Shown piece after piece: positions 19,946 to 31,223 of a stretch of 64,000 nucleotides of DNA; the first letter of the stretch is position 1; each line of letters opens with the position of its first letter. A program made the translations under genes and the position numbers. This stretch comes from Halisarca cf. caerulea (taxonomy: Eukaryota > Porifera > Demospongiae > Chondrillida > Halisarcidae). Below the pieces are notes generated by a model, which saw only the letters and a list, made by a program, of their open reading frames with translations, was not told the origin of the DNA and made no database searches. The DNA lies in NCBI GenBank assembly GCA_963170055.1, contig CAUJGJ010000288.1, forward strand, positions 22,001 to 86,000, written 5' to 3'.

Positions 19946-20756
19946 GTCGGTGTACGGTCGGAGCTTGCAGATTGGGTACGGTCCTTGCTCCTTAAAGACG
20001 CGGGAGTTGTGAGTTTGAGTTCGCCCTTGCAGTGTTGCTTGCCACATAGTCCTTTGGAGGCAGGTCCGCTTCATTGGAAGTGGGAAGGGCCTGTAAGTTA
20101 CCGTTCTCTTCTCCATCTCTTTGCTGTCTAGTACCCAGCGGTGTGATGTAAGGCCCGTGAGACTTGCAGATCATCGCCCGGTTACACGTATCGTATGTGT
20201 GCCGGTGTACGGTGTCAGTCGATGTACGGTCGGAGCTTGTGATCGGGTGCGTCCTTGCTCCTAGCAGACATTGGGGGGCGGTGTCTGAAAGTCCCCAGCG
20301 GTGACGTGTCATCGCACGGCTACACTTTGTGTGCCACAGTCGTTGTACGGTCGGAGCTTGTGATTGGGTGCGTCCTGTCTCCTAGCAGACATTTGGGGGC
20401 GGTGTCTGCAAGTACCCAGCGGTGACGTGTCATCGCACGGCTACACTTTGTGTGCCACAGTCGTTGTACGGGTCGGTGTACGGTCGGAGCTTGTGATTGG
20501 GTACGTCCTTGCTCCTTAAAGACGCGGGAGTTGTGAGTTTGAGTTCGCCCTTGCAGTGTTGCTTGCCACATAGTCCTTTGGAGGCAGGTCCGCTTCATCG
20601 GAAGTGGGAAGGGCCTGTGAGTTACCGTTCTCTTCTCCATCTCTTTGCTGTCTAGTACCCAGCGGTGTGATGTAAGGCCCGTGAGACTTGCAGATCATCG
20701 CCCGGTTACGCGTATCGTATGTGTGCCGGTGTACGGTGTCAGTCGATGTACGGTTT
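19946..20756 (+). repeat. GC-rich imperfect tandem block (285, 121, 121, 285 bp)
   Basis: Segments 19946-20230 and 20472-20756 are nearly identical. Between them lie two further related units (20226-20346 and 20347-20468). All four begin with a gtacggtcggagcttg word and contain cccagcggtg. The region is much richer in GC and CpG than its surroundings. Open frames on both strands (up to 140 aa) repeat with the block and show no known domain. Confidence 0.85.
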
Positions 20757-20826
20757 CAGTCGGTGTACGGTCCTAGCCAGTGACTGTGGCAAGTTTTTGC
20801 CTGAAGATTCCAGGGTAGTCTTGTGG

Positions 20827-21175
20827 ACGATGTGCGACCTGTCTAATTGTGTTCTGGGAGAGGAACTGGTGTTGCAGCTGTTTCCGGCAGCAACTTTTGT
20901 TGGTAAGTATTCAGTTGCTGATCCATACATGTGTACGTCATATCTAAGAATGAGAATACCTGGTCTTCGTAATTTTGTCAATGTACGTAGTAAATAATAA
21001 TTTATAATAATTGCCTACTGAAGACGTAAAATGGCTGTAATTGCTGTACACTTCCTTGGGTCATGTCCCTTTGTTTCTTTACTGTACCATGTCATATATT
21101 TCAGTATCTTTAGGAATCACTTATTTCTTCATTGGATTCATCCATTAAGTGTTGTGTGTGCCTTAGCTGGTGGTG
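20827..21175 (+). repeat. Direct duplication, copy 2 (partner at 17187-17530)
   Basis: Same sequence as the partner, with ttccggcagcaacttttgtt where the partner has a shorter stretch. It follows directly on the GC-rich block, whereas copy 1 follows unrelated sequence. Confidence 0.85.
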
Positions 21176-21299
21176 TATAGCCTTTTGAAATGCCTGAATA
21201 ACCTGAAACTTGAATTTCAAATATATTCTTGATGATTGATATGATTTTTATGATTTTTATAGAACCTGTGGCGGCAGCATGGTGGTGCTCGCTTTGTGG

Positions 21300-21660
21300 G
21301 GTAGCTGTGCAGTTGCAGGAGCTCAACACCAGTGGATGGGCATCCGTGGTACTCGATGTGTAGGACGTAATGGTTCCACTACCCTGAAATCCTGCCTGCT
21401 CGAGTAGCCTTTCCAATAAGCCACTGAACTGATTGATGTTGTCCATCTCCTCCATGTTGCTGGACCTGTCCTACCAAGACGACCTGAATCTGGTGCATTG
21501 TGGTGCTTGGACTAGTCTGAGTAGTGTCAGTGTTCAGGTGTCCAGTAGCTGATTGGCGCCCGTGGTACTCGTTGTGTAGGATGTAATGGTTCCACAGCCC
21601 TGAAGTCTTGCCCGCTCGAGTAGCCAGTCCACCCTGTCCATCAATTGATCTGTTCAAAGT
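21300..21660 (-). repeat. 216-bp tandem duplication with related minus-strand frames
   Basis: Two related segments (around 21330-21450 and 21546-21665) share gtgtaggacgtaatggttcc and gctcgagtagcc words. Minus-strand translations of the two are similar: LLERLLEQAGFQGSGTITSY in one, and, in the matching frame of the other, WLLERARLQGCGTITSYTTS. The parallel peptide change suggests a once-coding repeat, possibly of retroelement gag type, but no recognised domain is present. Flanking minus-strand sequence to 21871 stays open without an identifiable product. Confidence 0.55.
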
Positions 21661-21982
21661 GGCACCTCCCAGTGATGTCTAGTCCGGATCCCCTTCTGAT
21701 GATTTCACAGATGCAACTGGTCTGACGGTAGACTTGTCGCAGCCTGGCTAAATTTTTGGGGCATGATGTACCTCCCCGTCCTCGCCGGATGCCCTGGGCA
21801 CACAAGTTAGTCGTGTGGCAAAGAGAGGTACGAGAATGACTGCTATTTATAGCTATACTGCATGTTGACAATTACATAGCTAGCATTTAATTTTACATAT
21901 TATGACACTATTTGGTTGGTTCTCTAATACTTTTTTGTGTTTTATATATTCACAAACTCTACTTGTTAGGTTGTGTATATAT

Positions 21983-22513
21983 CAGTGTTGTGGTAATGGT
22001 AATTAGTAATTGTAATCAATTGTAATTAGGTATACATTTGCCTATAATGGTAATGTAATTGTAATGGAACTGTTTCAGTCTCAGAGTAGTTGTAATGGTA
22101 GTTGGTATTCTTTTGCTATTTGCATCAAATTACACAATTACCATGCAACTACTGTGATGGATATTGTGTATATCTGTGGATATATTTTGCCCTAAGAAGG
22201 TAGATTTTTGCTAGTTTGATGCTATTTCTGTGCTACAGTTAACTGGGTGGCTGGTGGAAACGGGAAAATAACATTAATCACATGATTTAAATCAGCACAT
22301 GTATGAAATCTCGGTAGGGTGAAATAACTTTTGCAAGCATCCAAGAATAAATCTGTAATTAGTAATTGTAATCACAATTGTAGAAATGTAGTTGCAATGG
22401 TAATTGATTACTTTAGTGGAGGTCCGTAGTGGTAATGGTAATCGTAATGCTTTGATACCGAGATAATTGCAATGGTAGTTGATTGTGATACCCCTGTAAT
22501 GGCCACAACACTG
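21983..22513. mobile_element. hAT-type MITE with perfect 8-bp target duplication
   Basis: The element begins cagtgttgtggtaatgg and ends ggccacaacactg, an inverted end pair. It is flanked by gtatatat at 21975-21982 and 22514-22521. Eight-base duplications and cagtgttg ends are typical of hAT transposons. The subterminal regions are rich in gtaattagtaattg words. It has no transposase, so it must have moved in trans. Confidence 0.87.
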
Positions 22514-22521
22514 GTATATAT

Positions 22522-23239
22522 GCTAGGATATTATGCATTTGATTGATATACTCAGTTGTTAAATTGAAATATATTTCACTAGTATTCAGACTGAGATTGA
22601 TTGCATGGTATTTACAATGGGTAGTTCCCATGTACAGTAGTTGGTTCACTTGCTCAGTAGCTGGTTGGTGCACCACACCCAAAACAATGCTAGGACTCCA
22701 CATGGGGCCAATGCAGCAATGCGTGACAAAATCTGCAAGATAACTTGTATTTTTGTTAAGTACACCCATTACAGGCTTACTGCATATTCTCTAAATCAAT
22801 TTGTCACACCTAGTTTCACAAAAAATTCTTTTGACAAGAAGTATAGAATTTATGTAGAATTGTTTTCCAGAACCTATACCTTTGAGAATGGCTGATGAAA
22901 CTTTGGAGTCAATTAAGGAACGAATACTTAGGCTATTACAAACCGCATATACATGGTTATAATAATCTCAATTAAGTGTAGTGAAAGGAACATTAAAGTG
23001 CAGCTCTCTTGTACATAGTTTGCAAGTTTTGAGGGGTAGCTCATCACATTGTTATGCCTAGCTGCCATTTTGTCAGTCACACTCAACAGTATGCCTACCC
23101 CAACAGTACAAAAACAGCAAATAATTATCTATTGATAAATTATTATATTATTGTCAAGTTACAAGAGTTAAATGAAACGTTTTGGCTAAAATATGCATCA
23201 TTATGACCATGTAGTTACTTCTGTGCGTGAAGTGATCTC
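22522..23239. other. Unique AT-rich sequence
   Basis: I see no credible gene here. The longest frames lack conserved motifs. This is possibly the 3' flank of the minus-strand zinc-finger gene. Confidence 0.45.
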
Positions 23240-23771
23240 CTAGCTATAAGTTTGGGGTGTGTATCTGTGTGTTGTTCTGATGTTCTGTGCTAGTGGTGGT
23301 GCTTGCTGTGTGTGCAGTGGGTAGTGGGGATGGTGCATGTGTGTCTGGTTGTGCAGCATGGTGTGGGTACTGTAGAACATGTGGTGTGTACTAATGTATT
23401 GCGTGTGGAGTGTAAAATGGTGTAGGGTATGAAGCATATTGTGGCATAGGTGGAGGGTGTGTCGGGAATGGTAGTGGCTGTGCATGGTGTGGAGGTGCGG
23501 ATGGCTGAGGGATTGTGGCTGGCGTCTGGGGTGATGTGCTGGGATCGCAGGAGTTGTGGTTGTCTTGGACACTGAGTGTCCATCCTCCTGCCTTTGTGCA
23601 CTTTCCACCTACAAGGGTAGTATTCAGTTGTATATATAGGCTTTACCATACACAAGCTTACTATGTACTTTAGTTCCTTTCTGTTGAGGTGCGAAAAGTT
23701 ACATCTGTGCTTCTTCTTACACCCATTTGTGATGTTAAAGAATTTACACAATTTAGTATTAGTAGACTTTT
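23240..23771 (-). CDS. CCCH zinc-finger, His-rich protein, last two exons (partial)
   Basis: Two minus-strand exons are proposed: 23771-23662 and 23608-23240, joined in phase by gtaagc and tgtag splice sites. The first encodes LCKFFNITNGCKKKHRCNFSH, a C-x8-C-x5-C-x3-H zinc finger of the RNA-binding CCCH class. The second begins VESAQRQEDGHSVSK and continues as a long His-, Thr- and Pro-rich tail (about 120 aa, over a quarter His) to the stop at 23240. The His-rich part has short similar blocks (HTLH, HHM, HPH), suggesting slippage growth. Upstream exons are not identified; a hAT-like element begins only about 100 bp upstream. I do not recognise the orthologue. Confidence 0.5.
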
Positions 23772-23874
23772 CTATCGGAAAGGGCCAAACATCATAAATG
23801 TACATACATAATACCAGAACATTTGAAATGCGAGGTGTACTTACTTTGCTGTTTAGGCTTGCTAGCTTTGTAAA

Positions 23875-24826
23875 AATAATTCATAGGCATAGGAAGATGT
23901 TTTGAATTGGGGGGGGGGGGGGGGGGGGGGGCGAGCAATGAACATCACGTAACATGAATCCTTTCCGTGTGCATATAAACAGAATATGTTTTTGCATAAC
24001 TAGCGTAAGTGGTGCACAATGCCGACATAACAGTAGGGTTTCTACAGTACATTCATTATCTTCCCAGCTTGAGGATACATACAATATTGTTTCTTTCAAC
24101 TTTGGAGGAATGTTCAGTTCAATTCAGTTAAATTCTCATTTAGACTGGAGATCATCTGATGCCACTAGCCCAATGGGTAACTATGTAGGATCCCAATGAC
24201 AAAGAGAGTGAGATGCAATACAAAACATAAACAGTAAATAAACAGTAAAATATGCACATGCATAAGCTACTGGACCAAAACACTAAACCAAGCACACACA
24301 TAAAGGAAAATACTGGGCCAGACACTAAAAACATGCATGCACAGGTGTAGAGGACAGTTCTATACTTTACACTACCTGTAGAATACACTAACTACTGCTA
24401 CACTAATTGAATTCGAAGACTTGCATGCAGTGTACTTGTTTTGAAGAACCATAGGCAAAGACCAGCTGACAAACAAATCTACCAGTCACTTCTTACAGGC
24501 AGGCAACGGCAAAACCGCGCTATATAAGATTGCGCAATAATTTGCAAATGGCGGCTTGCTATAGGTAGCGTTGTAAAGTCAATTTTATTGTTTAAAACTT
24601 CCTCTTTGTAGCAAATTTTACAATAAAACTTACTTTCTGTTGAAAGATGATATGTTTACACTTTTAAATGTGGGTTTTAGGTTACATAGCAGATTTCTTG
24701 ATTATTTTAAAAATGAAGATGTACATCTCTTTGGGGGGGGGGCAATGCCCCCCCCCCCCCCACCTGAGAGTCAGGGGGGGCAAGTGCCCCCCCTGCCCCC
24801 CCGGTTCCTATGCTTATGTAATTATT
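23875..24826. mobile_element. Terminal-inverted-repeat element with long G and C runs
   Basis: The left end aataattcataggcatagg and right end cctatgcttatgtaattatt are imperfect inverted repeats. Just inside the left end is a run of about 23 G. Inside the right end are G-run and C-run palindromes (near 24732-24803) around caatg and caagtg. Such G-rich/C-rich subterminal palindromes are known from some hAT families. No transposase is present. Confidence 0.5.
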
Positions 24827-25316
24827 GACAAACTGAAAACCCTTGCCAGACATCCTTAGACTACAATACTCTGAATGCCATGGCCACTTAGCTGTCCAGC
24901 TTTAAATATGTGCATGGATTGCATGGCTGGGGGTTCTGTGGAGGTATGATTTTGATGAATTGTTTACCATCTGTTTAGGCTAGGCAATGCTATTAGAGCT
25001 TGGGACTGTATGGTGCTTATGAGAAATTATTTGTGCAGGAACTCTGCAACTGCCATGTTACTTTGATAAGGGGCAAGGAGAAACGGCGGAAACAGCGGAA
25101 ACAGTGGAAATGCTCTCAGTAAGCATTTGCCATATATTGTTTGACCCCACCCACATGCCCACATGTATCTACATACTACACAGTCTCACCTAGTGATTAT
25201 CACTGTAAATAGTTTAGGTGAAAGTGATGTATACACAATTGGCCAAAAGAACATAAACATTTTACAGTTAATTGTATTTAATGCAAACATATGCAAAATA
25301 TGAGCCATGTGTACAC
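24827..25316. other. Unique spacer before the satellites
   Basis: No gene recognised. A short purine-rich direct repeat (ggcggaaacagcggaaacag) lies near 25085. Confidence 0.45.
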
Positions 25317-25372
25317 TTGCACACACACCCACACCCACACAACACACACAACACACGCACACATGCACACAG

Positions 25373-25404
<32 letters not shown>

Positions 25405-25411
25405 ACACACG
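25317..25411. repeat. (CA)n microsatellite
   Basis: An imperfect CA tract with accc, acg and atgc interruptions. It directly borders the first satellite A units. Confidence 0.93.
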
Positions 25412-25413
25412 TA

Positions 25414-28400
25414 CATGGCTTCCTGCATCAAATAAAAAACTTCCTGTGAAAAAATTTTCAAGTTCTGATGTGGCCACATGGCTTCCCGCATCAAGGTGAA
25501 TACTTGCTGTGGAAAAGATTTCAATTTATGATTTGACCATATTATCTCTACCCGCATCAAAGGAACAACTTTCTGTGATAAAAATTTCAATTTCCGACAT
25601 GGAAAATAGCTTCCTGCATAAAGACAAAACTTCCTGTCCAAAAATTTCAATTTCCCACTTAACAACATGGCTTCCCGCATCAAAGGGAACACTTCCTGTG
25701 TTAAAAATTTCACTATCCCACGCCACCACATGGATTCCCACTTCAAAGGGAACACTTCCTGTGGTGGTTATAGAAATTCTTCGACATGCTAGATCGATTA
25801 GGATAAGTTTTAACTTTGGACAGATATCGCATGTCACAATTTTTATCAACAATCATTCAATTGTACAACATTTCGCCCACTTGGGCTTCTTCAGGTTAAA
25901 ACTTATCCTAACTTCCTGTGGTGAACATTTCAATTTCCCACACCTCCATATGGTTTCCTGCATCAAAGGGAAGACTTCCTGAGGGAAAAATTCCAATTTC
26001 CCACGCCTCTACGTGGTTTCCCGCATTAAAGTAAAAACTTCCGGGTTGAAAATTTCAATTTCCCATGACACCTTATAGCTTCCTGCATCAAAGTGAACAC
26101 TTCCTGTGGTGAAAATTTAAATTTCCAACGCCTCCACATGGTTTCCCGCATAAAGAGGAAAACTTCCATGATGGAAATTTTAATTTCCAACGCCTCCACG
26201 TGGCTTCCCACATCAAAGTAAACACTTCCTGTGGTGAACATTTCAATTTCCAATGCCTCCTGATGGCTTTCCGCATAAAGGGAACACTTCCTATGGTTAA
26301 AATTTCAATTTCCCATGCCTTAACAAGGTTTCCCGCATCAAAGGGAACACATCCTCAGGTGAAAATTTACATTTCCCACGCCACCACATGGCTTCCCGCA
26401 TCAAAGGGAACACATCCTGGGGTGAAACTTTACATTTCCCACGCCTCCACATGGCTTCCCGCATTAAAGGGAACACATCATCAACTGAAACTTTACATTT
26501 CCCATGCCACCACATGGCTTCCCGCATCAAAAGGAACACATCCTCAGGTGAAAATTTACATTTCCCACGCCACCACATGGCTTCCCGCATCAAATGGAAC
26601 ACATCCTGAGGTGAAAATTAAAATTTCCCACGCCACCACATGGCTTACCGCATCAAAGGGAACACATCCTGAGGTGAAAGTTTACATTTTCCACACCACC
26701 ACATGGCTTCTCGCATCAAAGGGAACACATCCTGAGGTGAAAATTTACATGTCCCACGCCACCGCATGACATCCCGCATCAAAGTGAACACATCCTCAGG
26801 TGAAACTTTACATTTCCCACGCCACCACATGGCTTACCGCATCAAAGGGAACACATCCTGAGGTGAAAATTTACTTTTCCCATGCCACCACATGGCTTCC
26901 CGCATCAAAGGGAACAAATCCTTAAGTGAAAATTTACATTTCCCACGCCTCCACATGCCTTCCCGCATAAATGGGAACACATCCTGAAGTGAAAATTTGC
27001 TTTTTCCACGCAACCACATGGCTTCCCCAATCAAAAGGAACACATAATGAGGTGAAAATTTTCATTTCCCACGCTACCACATGGCATCCCGCATCAAAGG
27101 GAACACATCCTGAGGTGAAAATTTACATTTCCCACGCATCACATGGCTTCCCGCATCAAAGGGAATAAATCCTGAAGTGAAAATTTACATTTGCCACGCT
27201 ACAACATGGCTTCCCCCATCAAAGGGAACACATCCTGAGGTGAAAATTTACATTTCCCACGCCACCACAAGGCTTCCTGCATCAAAGGGAAAACATCTTC
27301 ATGTGAAAATTTACATTACCCACGCCACCACAAGGCTTCTCGCATCAAAGGGAACACATCCTTAAGTGAAAATTTACATTTCCCACTCCACCACATGGCT
27401 TCCCTCATCAAAGGGAACACATCCTGAGGTGAAAATTTACATTTCCCACACCACCACATGGCTTCCCGCATCAAAGGGAACACATCCTGAGATGAAAATT
27501 TAAATTTCCCACGCTACCACATGGCTTCCCGCATAAAAGGGAAAACAACCTGAGGTGAAACTTTACATTTCCCACTCCACCACATGGCTTCCCTCATCAA
27601 AGGGAACACATCCTGAGGTGAAAAATTACATTTCCCACACCACCACATGGCTTCCCGCATTAAAGGGAACACATCCTGAGATGAAAATTTACATTTCCCA
27701 CGCTACCACATGGCTTCCCGCATAAAAGGGAAAACAACCTGAGGTGAAAATTTACATTTCCCACGCCACCACAAGGCTTCCCGCATCAAAGGGAACACAT
27801 CTTCATGTGAAAATTTACATTTCCCACGCATCATATGGCTTCCAGCTTCAAAGGGAACGCATTCTGAGGTGAAAATTTACTTTTCCCACGCCACCACATG
27901 GCTTCCCACATCAAAGGGAACACATCCTTAAGTGAAAATTTACATTTCCCACGCCAAAACATGGCTTCTCACATCAAAGGGAACTCATCCTGAGAATAAA
28001 ATTTATATTTGCCCCGCCTCCACATGGCTTCCCGCATCAAAGGGAACTCATCCTGAAGTGAAAATTAACATTTCCCACGCCACCACATGGCTTCCCGCAT
28101 CAAAGGGAACACATAATGATTTGGAAATTTTCATTTCCCACGCCACCACATGGCTTCCCGCATTAAAGGGAACACATCCTGAGGTGAAAATTTACATTTC
28201 CCACGCATCACATGGCTTCCCGCATCAAAGGGAATAAATCCTGAAGTGAAAATTTACATTTGCCACGCTACAACATGGCTTCCCCCATCAAAGGGAACAC
28301 ATCCTGAGGTGAAAATTTACATTTCCCACGCCACCACAAGGCTTCCTGCATCAAAGGGAAAACATCTTCATGTGAAAATTTACATTACCCACGCCACCAC

Positions 28401-29811
28401 AAGGCTTCTCGCATCAAAGGGAACACATCCTTAAGTGAAAATTTACATTTCCCACTCCACCACATGGCTTCCCTCATCAAAGGGAACACATCCTGAGGTG
28501 AAAATTTACATTTCCCACACCACCACATGGCTTCCCGCATCAAAGGGAACACATCCTGAGATGAAAATTTAAATTTCCCACGCTACCACATGGCTTCCCG
28601 CATAAAAGGGAAAACAACCTGAGGTGAAACTTTACATTTCCCACTCCACCACATGGCTTCCCTCATCAAAGGGAACACATCCTGAGGTGAAAAATTACAT
28701 TTCCCACACCACCACATGGCTTCCCGCATAAAAGGGAAAACAACCTGAGGTGAAAATTTACATTTCCCACGCCACCACAAGGCTTCCCGCATCAAAGGGA
28801 ACACATCTTCATGTGAAAATTTACATTTCCCACGCATCATATGGCTTCCAGCTTTAAAGGGAACGCATTCTGAGGTGAAAATTTACTTTTCCCACGCCAC
28901 CACATGGCTTCCCACATTAAAGGGAACACATCCTTAAGTGAAAATTTACATTTCCCACGCCAAAACATGGCTTCTCACATCAAAGGGAACTCATCCTGAG
29001 GTTAAAATTTATATTTGCCCCGCCTCCACATGGCTTCCCGCATCAAAGGGAACTCATCCTGAAGTGAAAATTAACATTTCCCACGCCACCACATGGCTTC
29101 CCGCATCAAAGGGAACACATAATGATTTGGAAATTTTCATTTCCCACGCCACCACATGGCTTCCCGCATTAAAGGGAACACATCCTGAGGTGAAAATTTT
29201 TATTTCCCACGCCACCACATGGCTTCCCTCATCAAAGGGAACACATCCTGAGGTTAAAATTTACATTTCCCACGCCACCACATGGCTTCCCGCATTAAAG
29301 GGAACACATCCTGAGATGAAAATTTAAATTTCCCACACCACCACATGACTTCCCGCATAAAAGGGAAAACATCCTTAAGTGAAAATTTACATTTCCCACG
29401 CCACCACAAGGCTTCCCGCATCAAAGGGAACACATCTTCATGTGAAAATTTACATTTCCCACGCATCATATGGCTTCCAGCTTCAAAGGGAACGCATCCT
29501 GAGGTGAAAATTTGCTTTTCCCACGACACCACATGGCTTCCCGCATCAAAGGGATAACATCCTTAAGTGAAAATTTACATTTCCCACTCCACCACATGGC
29601 TTCCCTCATCAAAGTAAACATATCCTGAGGTGAAAATTTACTTTTCCCACGCCACCACATGGCATCCCGCACCAAAGGGAACACATCCTTAAGTGAAAAT
29701 TTACATTTCCCACGCAACCACATTGCTTCCCGCATCAAAGGGAACACATCTTCAGGTGAAAATTTACATTTCCCACGCCACCACATGGATTCCCGCATCA
29801 AAGAGAACACA
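25414..29811 (+). repeat. Satellite A, 63-bp monomers
   Basis: About 70 tandem monomers of about 63 bp carry the words catcaaagggaacacatcct, gaggtgaaaatttacatttc and ccacgccaccacatggcttc. Left-edge units (25.41-26.3 kb) are diverged and read acttcctgtggtg in place of acatcctgaggtg; units from 26.35 kb on are more uniform. Two blocks (27.13-28.20 and 28.20-29.20 kb) are higher-order copies. The period is a multiple of three, so 21-residue peptide repeats appear on both strands (for example KIYISHATTWLPASKGTHPE); I treat these as by-products. Confidence 0.96.
25798..25911. mobile_element. 114-bp MITE inside satellite A
   Basis: The ends ttaggataagttttaac and gttaaaacttatcctaa are exact inverted repeats of 17 bp and sharply interrupt the monomer pattern. 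The interior has the palindrome-like gcccacttgggc. There is no coding capacity. Confidence 0.85.
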
Positions 29812-30697
29812 CGCAGGTAAGTTATGTCCAGATTTGCCATAAAACAAAATGGCGGCCGCTTTCGAATGTCTCGAATTCAAGGCCTTGTTTTAACTTTTTG
29901 TAGATGCTAAGCCCCAAAAACAGCACAAACAGAGAGTATAACCTTCATATGTTATGCATATGTACATAAAGCAACCAACAATGTTCTGAAATTTCGGTAT
30001 GACTGATTTTCCGTCACCATATAAAAATAGTAAAGATTCAAAAATGCAGTCGAGAAAATCTCCGAGTTTGAGCACACAAGTCAATTCACAAGACTCAACA
30101 TGTCCTTATCTTACTTTTCTGGTTATGGGAGAGCGATAGTCCATCCCTCCGCTGTTATGTCTACGGATTTCTGCTTTAAAAGTACGGTAGTAACAGCAAA
30201 CGGCTTGACATAAACTGAACGGAAAGAGCTATATACAGTCGCCCCATAACCAGCATTTGAAGTTTGGTCATTAAGGGATAATCTGACGTAGTTTCAAACA
30301 TACAGACCAAAGTTTGCTCGACTGCGTTTTTGGACATAACTTTCTTATGGACAAGAGTTCTTCTCTAGCCTTGGTCACATGTTCATCACGTGTTCTCGAG
30401 TGTAGAGAGGCTAATTTATACGCAGTACATACGATCATAACTTCGAAGGCAAGTCAGAACTTTCGAAGCTCGATCGCTCGCAAATTTGCAAGTTAAGAGT
30501 TTACTACCATCCATTTGCTAACTTGGTCGGCCAGAATCCCTTCTATTGATGGTGCAACCATTCAAATCTTGAATATTAGCGAGATGGTCACACGGTAAGA
30601 ACGTGATAATTTGTATTGGGCGTGACGATGTAATTGCATACCTGTCAAAACCACAAGACACCCTTTGTAACCACGAATCTGACATAACCTACCTGCG
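29812..30697. mobile_element. 886-bp terminal-inverted-repeat element splitting satellite A
   Basis: It begins cgcaggtaagttatgtcc and ends gacataacctacctgcg, near-perfect inverted repeats. The satellite resumes mid-unit on the far side. The dinucleotide ca at both borders is a candidate 2-bp target duplication. The interior is unique, with no transposase-like frame; a CpG-containing patch (atggcggccgctttcg) follows the left end. Confidence 0.8.
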
Positions 30698-31223
30698 CAT
30701 CCTGAGATGAAAGTTTACATTTCCCATGCCACCACAAGGCTTCCCGCATCAAAGGGAACACATCCTTAAGTGAAAATTTACATTTCCCACTCCACCACAT
30801 GGCTTCCCGCATCAAAGGGAACACATCCTGAGATTAAAATTTACTTTTGCCACGCCACCACATGGCATCCCTCATCAAAGGGAACACATCCTCAAAGGTG
30901 AAAATTTACATTTCCCACGCCACCACATGGCTTCCCGCATAAAAGGGAAAACATCCTCAGGTAAAAATTTACATTTCCCACGCAACCACAAGGCTTCCCG
31001 CATTAAGGGAAAACATCTTCATGTGAAAATTTACATTTCCCACGCATCATATGGCTTCCAGCATCAAAGGGAACGCATCCTTTGGTGAAAATTTTCATTT
31101 CCCACGCCACCACATGCTTTCCCGCATCAAAGGGAACACATCCTGAGAAGAAAATTTACATTTCCCATGCCACCACAAGGATTCCCGCATCAAAGCTAAA
31201 AAATCTTCAGGTGACAATTTACC
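30698..31223 (+). repeat. Satellite A, right-hand remnant
   Basis: About eight further 63-bp monomers lie in the same orientation as the main array and end abruptly at gtgacaatttaccatt, where satellite B begins with no spacer. Confidence 0.94.

Noticed and set aside
20719..20997. 92-aa frame beginning MCAGVRC as a new gene
   Set aside because: It runs across two unrelated repeat blocks, the partner copy at 17.19 kb does not preserve the frame, and no motif is seen.
17187..21175. Complete LTR retrotransposon bounded by the 345-bp direct repeats
   Set aside because: No primer-binding site, polypurine tract or pol domain is visible, and the repeats are not TG...CA bounded.
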